In this document: positions 35,654 to 47,338 of the stretch, piece by piece | Layout: each line of letters begins with the position of its first letter | Position numbering within the stretch: the first letter of the stretch is position 1 | Program-made: the position numbers and the translations under genes | The notes under the pieces: model-generated | The model's input: only the letters and a program-made list of their open reading frames with translations | What the model was told of the DNA's origin: nothing | Database searches by the model: none | Source of the DNA: Rhytidiadelphus loreus | Lineage: Eukaryota; Streptophyta; Bryopsida; Hypnales; Hylocomiaceae | Direction: 5' to 3' | Length of the DNA: 64,000 nt | Assembly: GCA_947034895.1 (NCBI GenBank) | Contig: OX344762.1 | Span: forward strand, 43,318,760 to 43,382,759

Positions 35654-38305
35654 CACTAAAGATGATATTTAGTGTTGAGTGACATTTAGTGTTTTTACCC
35701 CCCTACTAGCGACAACACTAAATCTGAACTTGTCCACAATTAGTGTTAGACTTGAATGCGCCGCCTTCTCCTTCCCTGGAATTGCTTGGGTTCTCAACTT
35801 CATTGTGTTGCCGCCTTCTTCCCTGGCTTCTTCCCCACGCTTGTCTTCGTTGTGTTTTGCGAAGCTCCCCTGTCTTGCATTTGCTGGTCGACTAGATGCT
35901 TGCGAATTCTCTGTGAGCGAGCTTCTACAGCTTTCACAGCTCTCAGAGATTTAGCTTTCGTAGCTTTCTCTGCTTTTTGCCATAATGAGCGAATCCCGTT
36001 GTCTCCATGGCTCCATCAGTCGTTGCTCGCGGTGAAGTTCGGGTGAAAGTCTCGAGCCCTACTTGGCCCTTATATTGATGTTCAGCGTTTTCTGTGTCAG
36101 GAACTGAAGCTTGCGCCAATCCTAGTTGGTCCCTCCCGGGGCAAGTGTGCTGCCCTTGCTGCTGCGATCTATCGGGCTTTTTTGTGTATGTAGGGGGGGT
36201 TATAGTTCGCCGTTCCCGCCCACCCGGCACATTTCAAATTTGCCGCCTCCGCTTGCTGCCCATCCTCGCGTTGGTCCACCGCTCCGTTCACGCATCTGCT
36301 CCTCCACAACTCCGTTTTCAGGTCCTTGCATCTTCTCACCAACAGGTCCATTTCAGGTATTAGCGACACCATTGCAATCGTCTTGTTGTCCTCTACATTA
36401 TATCAATTTTTTATTTTTTTTTTGGTCGACATTTTTTGATTTTTTTCACGTTGTGGCTCAGACTCATGGCGGAAATCCCTCGACGTCTCCAGCAAGTTTC
36501 CACCATTGCCACACGAAAGCGGATCATCACATGGATGGTACAAGACGAATCAGCCCATGGTCTCCCCGGTCTCTACAACCATACCATCCACGCTTTCCCC
36601 GAGCATTTCCGAGGTCAACGAAGCTCCAATTTGGTGCGTGCAACGCGTTGGTGGACACTCTGTGATCGATATTGCAACGAAGGAGAAGAACCCCAAGGGC
36701 TTCCACCACTTTCATGCACCCGCAGCCGATCTGGAGGACAAAAACAGCTCCGTACAAAGGCAGCACCCGGTCGTGGTCACAAACGCTCCGAATGGGTACA
36801 GTGGCTCTACCCGCTCTTACTTGATGCATTCGAGCATTTCAAAAAAACTGGTGTGAAATTCTCTTCCCGTTTGCTAATTGAGTTAGCAAAAACGATCCTA
36901 GTGGACCCTACAACCCCTTATACAGCCCTATCTAGAGATCCTAAGGACAATGTTTTATTGCTTGAAAAAATGACCCACTGTTGGATCCAGCAATTCATGC
37001 ATATCCAAAACATTGTCCTCTTATCTCAAAGCGGTCGTCTCACTTGCAGTCCTGAAAAAGAACAAGAAATTGAGATGCAAGTTGCATACCATCTAGGAGT
37101 CTTAAATCGAGGATTTCAGGATGGCACCTTTGATGAAAATCTAATGGAGAATATAGACGAAACCCATTTTGTTCTAAACATGGACAACGGTAGAACATTA
37201 GGCTTCTGTGGTGATACAACAGTCAAATATGCCGAGGTAGTATCGGGTGGAGATTCAATGACAATGGTCATTAGAATCTCAGGGGGCGTCGATCCATGAT
37301 CGAAGCTCCTATGTTGATATTTACAAATCCGAATAGCAGTTATCCAATTCGAGGATTGAATGACAACATCCCAGGGGTATGTTATCGTACGGGTCCTAAA
37401 GGGTGGATGGATCACACTCTATTTTCAGATTATTTTGTAGAACCACGAGCCTTCCAATCTGATGTCCATGGCCGCTCAAAATTTATTTGGGTAGATAATT
37501 GTACCGGTCATAACATGACCCCAAGACTTAGCACTATTTTGGAAGCCAAAAATGCCATCTTGAAATACTTGCCACCTTGTTCGACCTACCTTTACCAACC
37601 AGCAGACACGTTCATTATTTCTAAGGTGAAAGATGCATGGACCAAAAGATGGGAGGCAAAGAAAACAGACTTAATAGCATCGAATGCTTGGCAGAATACA
37701 CCTCGAGCGGATGGTGGCTGGTCAGGGAAACTCTCAAATCCAGGTAAGAGGTTTTTCTTATAGTTAGCTGCTGATTCTGTTGAAGATGTCAACCGGGAAC
37801 TTGATTGTGACAATATCAGCTATGCTAGAAAAGCCATGATCAGATGTGGTATGTCTTTAGCTCTAGATGGCAGTTGGAGTGTGGAGCAACTTTTCCCACA
37901 TTTGCAGGAGATAGTAGGAAAGTATGGGCAAATTTTTCTAGGGCAACATGTGCCTTCGAGAATCTGAAATTTGTACTTCCATGATTTTCAGAAATTACAA
38001 TGTACATTCCATCTTCTTTATGTTATAAACCACTCTTTCATTGATAATGCTTGTTGTATACTTTTAATTAATCACTTCTAACTTCCTACGCTTTTAATGT
38101 CATTGTTTTGCATGTATTTCCTGAATTTTCTAAATTCACAAACACTAAATTCAAACATGTAACTTTCTGGCAAGTCTCTCAAATCACCGTAGTTCACATT
38201 TAGTGTTTGAATTGACATTTAATGTTACTTACTTTCATAGGGTAATTGGCTTTTAGTGTATGCCTTCGTATTTAGTGTACAAGACACTAAATATCATCTT
38301 TAGTG
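35654..38305 (+). mobile_element. Pogo-like (Tc1/mariner superfamily) DNA transposon, full length, 2652 bp
   Basis: The ends are perfect 22-bp inverted repeats beginning CACTAAAGATGATATTTAGT at 35654-35675 and 38284-38305. They are flanked by TA on both sides (35652-35653 and 38306-38307). Extra copies of the ACACTAAA core lie just inside both ends, in either orientation, as expected for transposase-binding sites. Removing the element and one TA joins the flanks into a sequence that matches copy 1 of the hAT-like pseudogene at about 22288-22360, which serves as an empty site. The element carries one transposase gene, now broken. Identical TIRs suggest fairly recent insertion. Confidence 0.9.
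36466..37967 (+). pseudogene. Pogo-like DDE transposase (DDE_1 type), one frameshift and one nonsense codon
   Basis: This is the transposase of the element around it. The reading starts at the ATG at 36466 (MAEIPRRLQQV; an in-frame ATG also lies at 36436) and runs to a TGA at 37297. It continues in the +2 frame from about 37290 to a TAG at 37761, then in the same frame to a TGA at 37965. The three catalytic aspartates are present: NIDETHF (37156), FIWVDNCTGHN (37494) and YLYQPADTF (37605), with 36 residues between the second and third. The N-terminal half (about 36470-36900) would be the DNA-binding region. Family signatures include GVCYRTGPKGWMD and, after the nonsense codon, SYARKAMIRCG. 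The frameshift falls at a run of five G (37282-37286), consistent with a one-base indel. It probably once encoded about 500 residues and is now inactive. Confidence 0.85.
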
Positions 38306-38566
38306 TAGCTATGTGTTGTCTTGAACACTTCATCAACTACATGCATCACCAATAAAATGGACAAGGATTGCGTTGCAAAGTTTAGATGGTAGGTGTAGCA
38401 ATGAACACCAATGCAAAAGGAAGTGTACGTGCTTGTACTTGATTTGTGTTGTCACTCCATTCTTCAGGCCTTAGAATGCGCTAACCCCATTGGCACCAAA
38501 AGAACATAGTCATTGCAAGATCTCCAAATTTGTGACACACCTCGCTCCAACATTCAAGGCACCTAT

Positions 38567-38803
38567 CACTAGAAGAAGCCCGTGTTTTTTTGAATGTTTT
38601 AGACGTCAAAGTTGATGGATTTTGCTAAACATCTTTTATAACAACTTGTGTTTTTATGTCTACAATAACATCTAATGTAACGTTAAGATCTTACATTACA
38701 TGTCATTGTTGACATAAAAACATAAGTTGCTACAAAGAATGTCTAACAAAATCTGTCAACTTTGACATCAAAAAATTCAAAAAAATACAGGCTTCTTCTA
38801 GTG
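38567..38803. mobile_element. CACTA-type MITE 3 (237 bp), TSD TAT
   Basis: The ends are CACTAGAAGAAGCCCGTG and GGCTTCTTCTAGTG. Target duplication TAT is at 38564-38566 and 38804-38806. It belongs to the same subfamily as MITE 4 and is inserted in hAT-like pseudogene copy 2. Confidence 0.88.
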
Positions 38804-39646
38804 TATAGTCACCTTAGTCAACTTAATAGCATTTGCATTATTACTATCCATCTTTTGGATGGTGAGAAGCTAGTAGAGGCACACAATACCAATTTACCAT
38901 AACATATGCATGGATGGCATTTGAGCTTGTATTGTCACAAGCAATAGTATTATTTGTTGTCTCAATCAAGTACATGACATTGGACACTAAATTTTGAATC
39001 ATTTGCTTTACAAAGTCATACATGTATTAACCATGACCCAACCAAAACCATTAGATCAATGCTTGAGAGGCATATCAAGAAGACCAATAAATTGATACAA
39101 TTCAAACTTGGCCTTCTACTTGAAAGTAATTGGAACAATGCACCTGGCAAACTGGACACATTTCTTGTAGGGTCAATTGTGGTGCAACCTTGGATTTGTT
39201 CAATTATGATAGCATGCTAATGAGCTGCATACAACACTTTGTATTTCTTGTGAATTTTGTAGTTTCCATGCTTGGAGATGGTGTCTTATTCTGAAACCAT
39301 GTGGATTGGTTTCCTCCGCATTGCACCATGCATATAAGATTGTCTTCTACAAGAACGGTTTCACTCCATGGCTCTTTTCCTATCCATTCTCTTTTGAACT
39401 TATTGTAGAGGTCATATTTTTTTCTTGTCTTCGTTGAAGTGGACACCAATCCTGCATTCTCACCCTTAGACTATAGATGTCCCGAGGAGATTACTCACAG
39501 TTTTTAGAAAACTACATGAGTTAAAAGATAGGGTCCATTCAATTCAAAGAGGGCAAATTTTATATAATGTGTTCATCACACTCATATTAAATGACATTTT
39601 TATGGGACAATTTCATTAGGAATTCTAAAGTATTCAATGTTATTAA

Positions 39647-40516
39647 CCCCTAAAGACTAGAGGGTGTTTTGGAAGAGGAAAAATCCAAAATTGCCAATTT
39701 TTGATGCATTGTCTAAAATAAAGAATTATTTTTAAAAAATCCAACAATACAAAAGTGTATTATATAGTTATGGAAATGTGTGGAAACAATTTCAGCCCAT
39801 TTGACCGTGTGGATTGAAAGATTATGACATTTGAAGTGAGAAAAAAACCTTTATTTTCATTCCTGCGAACTAGGATCAACAAACTTCAAGCTCTCTCAAA
39901 GTAAAATTTTTGGTCTACACAAAAATGAGAATTTTGATAGTTTATAAATATATGATGTTAGGTTCATTCATTAAAAATTTGAATCGACTTGCAATGCAAA
40001 GAAGTTAAGTGCATTGGCAATACACTAGTCATTTTTTTATGATTTCTTCTACAATGAAATATTTTTTTATTTGATATCCAAATGATTAAAAATTAGAGAC
40101 AAACATTTAGAATATGTGGGAAAAATTTCAAGAACTTTAACTTCACATATTGCAAGATAATAGGGCTTGAGGTTAGAAGAAAAGTTTTTTCTTGAAGCCA
40201 TCCCAATATAGCTAATAAAATTTGACTCCTTTAAGAATGTGATTTGAGAACTAAATTGATTTGACAACTGTATGCTATATTTTATTATTAATATAAATGC
40301 CAAATTTCAATAGTTGATGAGAGTTTTTGCAAAAGATGGCCGAAATTGCAAGGGCAACCAAAAAAATTTAGGGTTGGAACTAAATTAAATTTCCGCTAAG
40401 AAGATACATATTCACATGTTGTATCAAATTTTTATGAACATCTGACCAAAATTGACTTCAAAAGAACCTACTTGAAGTTTCAATTGTTCATTCAATGGAC
40501 ACTTGGCCTTTAGGGG
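39647..40516 (+). mobile_element. TTAA-family element E (870 bp)
   Basis: TTAA (39643-39646) precedes CCCCTAAAGACTAGAGGG, and the right end CCTTTAGGGG is followed by TTAA (40517-40520). It lies between aligned segments of hAT-like pseudogene copy 2. Confidence 0.7.
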
Positions 40517-41867
40517 TTAAAAATTGCTACTTGAATTCAATTGATTATTGTTGGTTTTACAATGTATACCCCATACATAGATGCAGTAGATGAAAGAGAA
40601 AATTTTTGAAGAAAGGTGGGGGCAGGTGAAAATTAGACACTTAAATTTTATATGTAAGATAGCCCCACTTAAAAACTTGCATGAATGAATTTATAAAAAC
40701 TATAGGGTATTGGAAATATGCTCTTTTTAGCTTTTTATGTAAAAAATACGATCATCTTAAATGCAATAATTAAGATAAATAGCCCCACATCCAATACCCT
40801 CTTAACTGAGGTGTATACCTTAAATTACAAGGAGTGATCTTCCTGAGACAGATGTTCGACCTTTCGCTTATTTCTAGAGCTAGGTAGGTTCATGGAGTCA
40901 TTGTCAAAATCCACCATGCCATCTCTATTAATATTTGTCTCACTTTCGAAATTGGATTCTTTATAAGGTCAAAATTGGCCATCTTCCAAATCCAAGGACG
41001 CTTCTTCATCATTGAAAATGGGAACAATGGTGGGGTAGGAGAAGATGTATTTGGTATCAAGCAATTCAGACCCCTTCAACTCGATGTTTGTTGCTGGAAC
41101 ACTTGAGGATCCAACATCAACGCCTCCAACTTTGTTGTATACCCTCTCGCCACACATTGTAGTACACCACAATTCTTTGAGTTGCGACTAGAAGTGAAGT
41201 AGCTCCGCATAGTCTTAGCATTTTGAGCTCTCTTCTACGCCTCAGCTTCAACCACCTTCTTCTTTACAAGCGCCTTCTGCTCAACTGCCTTTGCCTCTAT
41301 CTTTAGTTGCTCAAGTTTTTGCTTCTATTTCTTTGCATGCAAAATTCTATAACCAATTTTCATTGTGCTTGCAAAGCCCATATCAATAGGTTGAGAAGGG
41401 CAGTCAACCATCCTATATTAGAAATTCCCAAATAATCCCTAAACCTAACTCTCCTAAATCAACACTTGAAATACACAATTTCCTTGATCAATTTATCCCC
41501 ACACCTGAAGACAACAACCACGATTACAACAACAAAGCATATAGAATGCAAACTCACTGCACTCATCGGAGGATACTATGAAGATATGGTGAAGAACACA
41601 TTCGTGACGAACATATATTGCAAGTCTTAATTTAAATGTGCCCTACCCCTCTACAATTTCCATCAACACTTAAAGTTGAAGCCCTCTATAGGCATCTACA
41701 TAACTACAAAGTGTTTGGAGCCATAATTCCAAGTACACCAAATAAATGCAACATCATACCTTACAAAGTGGAAATCAATATGGCGACTATGCATTCTAAA
41801 TGTTTGCGAAGTCATTGTGAATGTTCATAATGGAGGTACTTAGTGACACCCTAACAACATATTGCAA

Positions 41868-41945
41868 TACAAAGTGGGTGACAATGCTTGTGAATGTGGA
41901 GTGCAAAGTGAGCGACAATGAAGTGAATGTGTAGTGCAAAGGTGG
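41868..41945. repeat. Short tandem repeat, about 37-bp unit, two copies
   Basis: CAAAGTGGGTGACAATG and CAAAGTGAGCGACAATG each precede a GTGAATGTGGAGTG or GTGAATGTGTAGTG block. It sits near the 5' end of hAT-like pseudogene copy 2. Confidence 0.5.
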
Positions 41946-41999
41946 TGCCACAGGAGCACATATACATTGAAATTAAAATGATAGAGGTTACAATGGCCA

Positions 42000-43989
42000 A
42001 AAAAATGGTACTACCTTATTTTCCTAACTGGTGACCTATCCCTAAACCCTAATTCTGTCTATAGCAATAATGGCACGAAGCCTCTAAACTGGCATTGCAA
42101 TGGATGATTCTCCAACCGTGATACACAGTGTATGTTCTGAAGGTGTAGTGTAGGGCCATTTAATTTGGTGCAAACAATTGATGATGTAGTGAATGAGAGT
42201 TAACATGGAGGTTCCACTGAAAAGAATGCAATTGGAATATACCAAGAACGTAGGGGAATAATCTAGAACCCATTTTTTGAGATTGCCTACAAGTCTTAGG
42301 TTCTTGGAAGGTTACATTAACCTTCTAATTTCAATAGAAATTACAATTTTTGTGTCGTTTCTTTTTATTAGCATGGCATGTTTTGTTTAGCATGGCAAAA
42401 GATAAATAAATGTTTTAATCCACCATTGGGATTTTTGAGTATTGAAAGTATGAGGTAGAAAATGTGTTAGCAAAAGAAGGCTAGTGTATTGTGAATTATG
42501 GGGGCATTGTATCATTGTAAGATTTTTTTGGACATATTACATTTCAAGTGAGAATTTGTGGACATATGTAAAACATTATCTTAATTATAGTTGATTTTAA
42601 AATTAAAGTTTGGAAAAAACCATGGGTTTGAGTGAATAGGACAAACTTTCCAAAGAAAGAGTTTTCTAGTTTTCAAATTGTTAACAATTTATAAGGTTTT
42701 AAATTTTCAATGAATTTATAAATAAATTTGTGCTTCAAATACTCTTCAACTCTCATTTGGCAATTCTTATAAACACTAGAGCTTTTATTTTTTATGTACC
42801 TTGCAATATATACAACACAGTCATGTTGTATAAGAAACATGGTATTTGGGGGGGGAGTACTTTCAATATTTGGATGAAAATGTTTCTAGATGAATATGGG
42901 ACCATCCAAATAGATGAAATCGTGACATTGGTTTGTGATATTGTACACTTAGTTTAATAGATTAATATTCTAGAATGGAGTCAATTGCAATGCAATGTAC
43001 TAAAAGAACTTCATCAAGCAACATATTTTCATTGAAAATTTGTCCAAATATCATTAGGATTTAGCAAGAATAGATGAATGTAAAACCATGTCAATGAATT
43101 GGAACAAAAATTTATGATGGGTGAAATTGTGACACATTTTGCATTTAATATAGTAGACAATACTTTCAATTGTTATAACATGTGAACACATAAATTATTT
43201 GGACAAAACACTACTCCAAAATACATTATTCATCATCCAAAGTTTGAACTTCAAGGAACTTAAGGATTAATGCTTAAATCCTTTTCTAAATTCTTCTAGT
43301 GGTATTCTTATACCTTTGCAAAAATGTATTACTGATTTTAATTTTATAAAGAAGGTTGATTTTTTTAAGATTTAAGCATTAGTTTGGATGAATGAAAAGT
43401 TATTTACATGAAACATCATTCCAAAATACATCTAAATGATTACATTAAAAATTGAATTTGAGAATGAAGGTGAACATTCTAGCCTAAGTAAATCCAAAAC
43501 ATGTCTCTCAATGCCATCTACCTTGAAAAGTAAACATAATCAATTGGATACAATTATATCTATAGTATACATATGTAAAATATAAGTCCGTGTAAATATC
43601 TCATTTCATATCATAAGTCCAATCCTCCAACTTTGATGGGCATAGACAATTGCTTGTCAATTTTCACTTACACTATGTGTCTTCAAATAGAGAATGAAAA
43701 TAACTCCAATTCTTTTATGAATTGGAGTACATTCAGAATCAATTCCTTCACCCACATCAAGGTGGTGCCAGTGGCACAAAGACTAATAATCCCTATTATT
43801 CGCATGATCATCTAATATCCGAATCTAGAGTTCTGTGTTTATTTTATGTACTGTAAAGAATCTAAATTCCATGTGAATAAGAAATTCTTTTACAGTTCTA
43901 AGGCGACAACTGGTTTCGAACAAACATCATGAGCAAACAATAGGACACTGACATTGCCGAGAAAGCACAACGTACAGGGAATGAAGCAA
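42000..43989. other. AT-rich intergenic DNA between hAT-like copy 2 and RopGAP
   Basis: There are no recognisable genes. Composition changes abruptly near 43.9 kb where the RopGAP 3' flank begins. Confidence 0.5.
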
Positions 43990-44882
43990 GACAAAACAGC
44001 ACAATTCATTGAGAATCCATGCAATGAGAATGAGTTATACAGTACCTCACTCCAATACTGAAAGGCAGGACCCTAAGAAGTAAGAAGTCCAATTCCCGTA
44101 TGATTCCAACTACCTATGTACAGAGAAAAATCCAAAAGTGGACACATCAGAGGTACGCACAAAGTCACTTTGTTTGAGGCAAATGCCAAACCTGAGAACG
44201 ACCTGCCAGTGAGCAGGATGAGTGACAAAGGTTTTTGATTGAAGTCGAACAACTGGGGAGAAAATCTGAAAATAAATTCACCTGACATATTCACATCCCT
44301 AAGCGCCAAGCACAGAACTTGGCTTTAATTGTGAACAAAAGCCCTCTTCAGCAAGCGGCTTCCATCAAAGAATGGGTTAAGTTTTCTGCTCCTCGAGAGC
44401 AAAGTCTGCCCTGGGGTGGACACCGCCACTCGGCATGTATACCGTATGAGAACTAAGCTATCCAGAACGCTAGTGTACAAGAGTGTCATAATGCGCGGCA
44501 ATGATGTCAGTTCCTCGAGATATCCTTGACCCCAGCAGCAGCAACCCCTTTCTGCTACAGTCAAGAAAGTGAACGCCCAAGTGACTGTGACTGACACCTT
44601 CAGAAAAGCTGTTGATTTCATCAACAAGTGTGCTCTTCTTTCCAAATACTCTTGCCAAGAAGATGTATATCCATGCTGCGTATACCATCTTCACTTCATT
44701 TCGATTAACTTCAGAAAAAAACCGCCTCAGAAGAAATTTGAATGTTACGAGCTCACACTTTCGGAATATCTGATCCATGAAAGCAAAACCCGGTATGATC
44801 TTCGTGCTGGCTCCTTTTACGCCCGTCCAAAAGGAAGGGGGACGTCCAGGAAAAAAGAAGGAAAAAGCCATAAAAAAGCGCA
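43990..44882 (-). other. RopGAP 3' UTR and downstream flank
   Basis: This stretch directly follows the TGA stop on the minus strand. It keeps a base composition closer to the gene than to the AT-rich DNA below 43.9 kb. No conserved coding frame was recognised in it, so it is most simply the 3' UTR and terminator region. The polyadenylation site cannot be placed from sequence alone. Confidence 0.4.
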
Positions 44883-47338
44883 TCACCATGCTTCCACCCG
44901 CTCAGTTCGTTGATCTATAGACGGGGTCATGCGACCACTGACGCCCTTGCCTTTCATGCTGTGTGTTGGGGGGAAGAGCATGAAGGGACTAAAGTCTCCT
45001 TGTGACTCCTCGCTATTGCGCACTTGACCACTGAGTAACGAGCTTTGCGGGCTATTCCGGTCATGGTTATCTTCGGTGCTGCTCCTGAGGAAAGGGTTGG
45101 ACTTCTGAGGTTGACCAAACACAGGAGTGGGTTGACGTTCAATTTGAGCACCCATAAATGACAGAGGAGGATACCGTGAGCTGCCTCGTTCGTGTCCCAT
45201 CCAAACACCACTTTGTGAGTTTTGCGAGCTGGTCCGGTCAAGACCTCGGAGGAGACCCACAGACGAGTTCTGGGAGGTTTGGGAAAATTGACGATCATGG
45301 CGATTAAATGTCCTTCCCCCATATGCATCATCATTGTTATCCTCAACCCATAGAGCTGCTTGGGCGTCATGCTCAGGCTCCTCTGCCTCGGGCTCTTCTG
45401 GTGATGAGGGTGGTGAATGGGATTCCAGCAAAGAAGCCTTACGGTCCTTTAATGTGCGAAGAATCAGAGTTTTAAGCAAGTTCATGACTTGAACAGCATG
45501 CATCAGGGCTGTCAGGGGATCAACCATCTGCAGGCAATAAACCGTAGAATGAATAAAAAATTTAGAACCTTAACGATGAGCATAACGTCAACAATCCAAA
45601 ATATCGACCTTCCTGCCTAAATGATTTCAGGAAGACATGGTCATTGCAAAAGCAATCAATACCTGTGTCATGTTAGGAGCAAACACCATAGCAATGTTGC
45701 GGGCATTCATCTTGTTGAGGGATTCCAACTCGACAACGTCAGCCATCAAGTTGATGGCCCAGTCTAACAGAGAAGCCTCTGTCTGTGGCAACTGCTTGAT
45801 AAGAGCCAAGCTGTCCTTTTCACCATGGCAAGCAAGAACCTGCTCTGGACTCAATGAATCTAGAACACCTGATGGGAGCTCCCTGAACCATGCCTGCAAT
45901 CAAAGACCATCGTTTGTAAAGTCCACTGAAAGACACGGAGAAAGCTCACAGGATAAACCATATTATTGGAATTCACTTGTTAGATCTATAGAGAAGGCAG
46001 GATATCCAAGCATTATTCAGTCCACTGCGTAACAGATTCCTGAGGCATCCAAGAACACGTCATGCAATGAGTGTCACTAACCTTGATCAAGCCAGCTAAG
46101 GCGTGAATGTCATTGTCAGGAGGGACAATCCCTTTGTTGAGTTGCTCCCGCACATGCTCCTCATGACTGTTTTCGGGATTTATCCTGAAAATACCCTCAG
46201 CCTGAATAGGCAAGAAAGTTTCTAGTTAGATCAACTTTGTGACCTGGACATTCTAATATCATGTAAACAGGCAAGCAAAAGAAAATACTGCAAAGGTAAC
46301 ATAATACATGCTGAGTCGATCCAATTGCATGGACCACTATCTAAACATCCTTTCTATGTGCCTAGATAGCAGAAGGGGATGATGATTTGAGCCCATATTC
46401 TGAAATGAGACACACCTTGAGCCCTTGTTGGTCGTAGAGTTGCTTCTGCAGGAGCAGGAGAATGGTCGGGACCATGTTGCCATGACTGTCCATGGAGCAT
46501 TGCATTGACTCCACTGAGACTCCAAACACATTCTTGCTGCACATCCCGAAGGTTGACTAATGAGCACCTTATCAACACAGTAAACTAGGAATCGATATAT
46601 CGGCAAAAACGTTCCAGCGACTTGTCACATGCTTGAACCTAATGTCCGAAAAAACATCTAAAACGATTATGAAAACGGATGAACTGGCCAAGTACATAAC
46701 GAAGACTTTGAGCTTCTTTCTCGGCGATTGAACATCGTACAGAAACCGAAAAGAGATTTCTAAAATAATTAAAAAGTCATTGAAACACCGGAATAGATCT
46801 AATACAGAAAGAAGACAGAAACAAACCTTGCACTAGGAGTTGGCCTAGGGACTTCGTGCTCATATTCCTCGGGCAGGCCAAGAAATCCATTGTAGCGGTC
46901 GAAGGTCACATGCGCCACATGCTCAACATCTGTCGGCCATCCGATATCCATGCTCATCTTGATTTCCTTCCCCTTTCCTTTCTCCTTCTCCTTCAATTTC
47001 TCTGTGGCCCTCGCCCTCTCTCCTATGATTTCCACTTCCTCCGCTGTCTGGCAAGTAAGAAGCGACTTTCTAACTGTGGCCAACACCAGCGCTACCATCG
47101 ACAACTGCGCTCCTGCGTCCTGCACTTTCGTGGTCCTGTACTTGGGTGAAGAAGAGCTGGCTGAGAGTTTCGGACTTATCTTCAAGCCACCGACATCTTC
47201 CTCAACGAGAGGAGAAGCGTGATTACCACTGTATCCCTCTGTGTCTGAGTCTGTTAAATACTGCAATGGCGAGTCGTATTCGTCACTGTCGCTGGAAAAA
47301 TCTCGAGCGTTTCTTTGGGAATGAAGGACCGCAGTCAT
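44883..47338 (-). CDS. Rop GTPase-activating protein with CRIB motif (RopGAP), five coding exons
   Basis: This gene encodes a GTPase-activating protein that speeds GTP hydrolysis by Rop/Rac small GTPases, so it switches off polarity and cytoskeleton signalling at the plasma membrane. I joined five exons at GT-AG sites: 46827-47338, 46416-46536, 46082-46201, 45663-45893 and 44883-45527. They give 542 codons plus a TGA stop. Residues 1-127 are a Ser/Asp-rich leader with a conserved hydrophobic segment (GAQLSMVALVLATVRKSLLT) and a Lys/Glu-rich stretch. The CRIB motif lies near 130-157 (IGWPTDVEHVAHVTFDRYNG). The RhoGAP domain spans about 172-350, with the likely arginine finger R217 in AEGIFRIN and the helix NARNIAMVFAPNMTQ. 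The tail is acidic, then Ser/Gln-rich, and ends in VEAW. The ATG at 47336-47338 opens the conserved leader. CRIB-RopGAPs are a plant family. No internal stop or frameshift was seen, so the gene looks functional. Exon ends are inferred from splice motifs and family conservation. Confidence 0.93.

Larger units (their letters stand above)
31055..41990 (-). pseudogene. hAT-type transposase-derived pseudogene, copy 2, shredded by nested insertions
   Basis: Segments at about 31055-32218, 35400-35653, 38306-38566, 38804-39480 and 40851-41990 align in order and orientation with copy 1 (20560-24250). Recognisable pieces include RFSNHGLLDALGIIY (copy 1 RFPDHGLMDALGIVY) near 31.6 kb, the zinc-finger block with KEPWSETVLVEDN near 39.4 kb (copy 1 has a stop for the Trp), and an N-terminal region near 41.1-41.3 kb with matching Ser/Thr and Lys-rich stretches. 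It is more diverged than copy 1 and is split by a CACTA element, a pogo-like element, a CACTA MITE and a TTAA element. It retains Gln (CAG) where copy 1 has the TAG at 22935. It is a dead relic. The stretch 39481-40850 between aligned segments is mostly inserted DNA. Confidence 0.72.

Noticed and set aside
36126..36665. A 179-codon plus-strand ORF overlapping the transposase start
   Set aside because: It runs in a different frame from the transposase homology and shows no domain.
37744..37763. A 20-base micro-intron removing the TAG in the pogo transposase (CAG|GTAAGA ... TATAG)
   Set aside because: The borders look like splice sites, but 20 bases is far below the length plants can splice. 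Removal would shift the frame, and the family reads straight through this position.
44073..44913. Several ORFs on both strands below the RopGAP stop
   Set aside because: They overlap the predicted 3' UTR and last exon in other frames and lack any protein signature.
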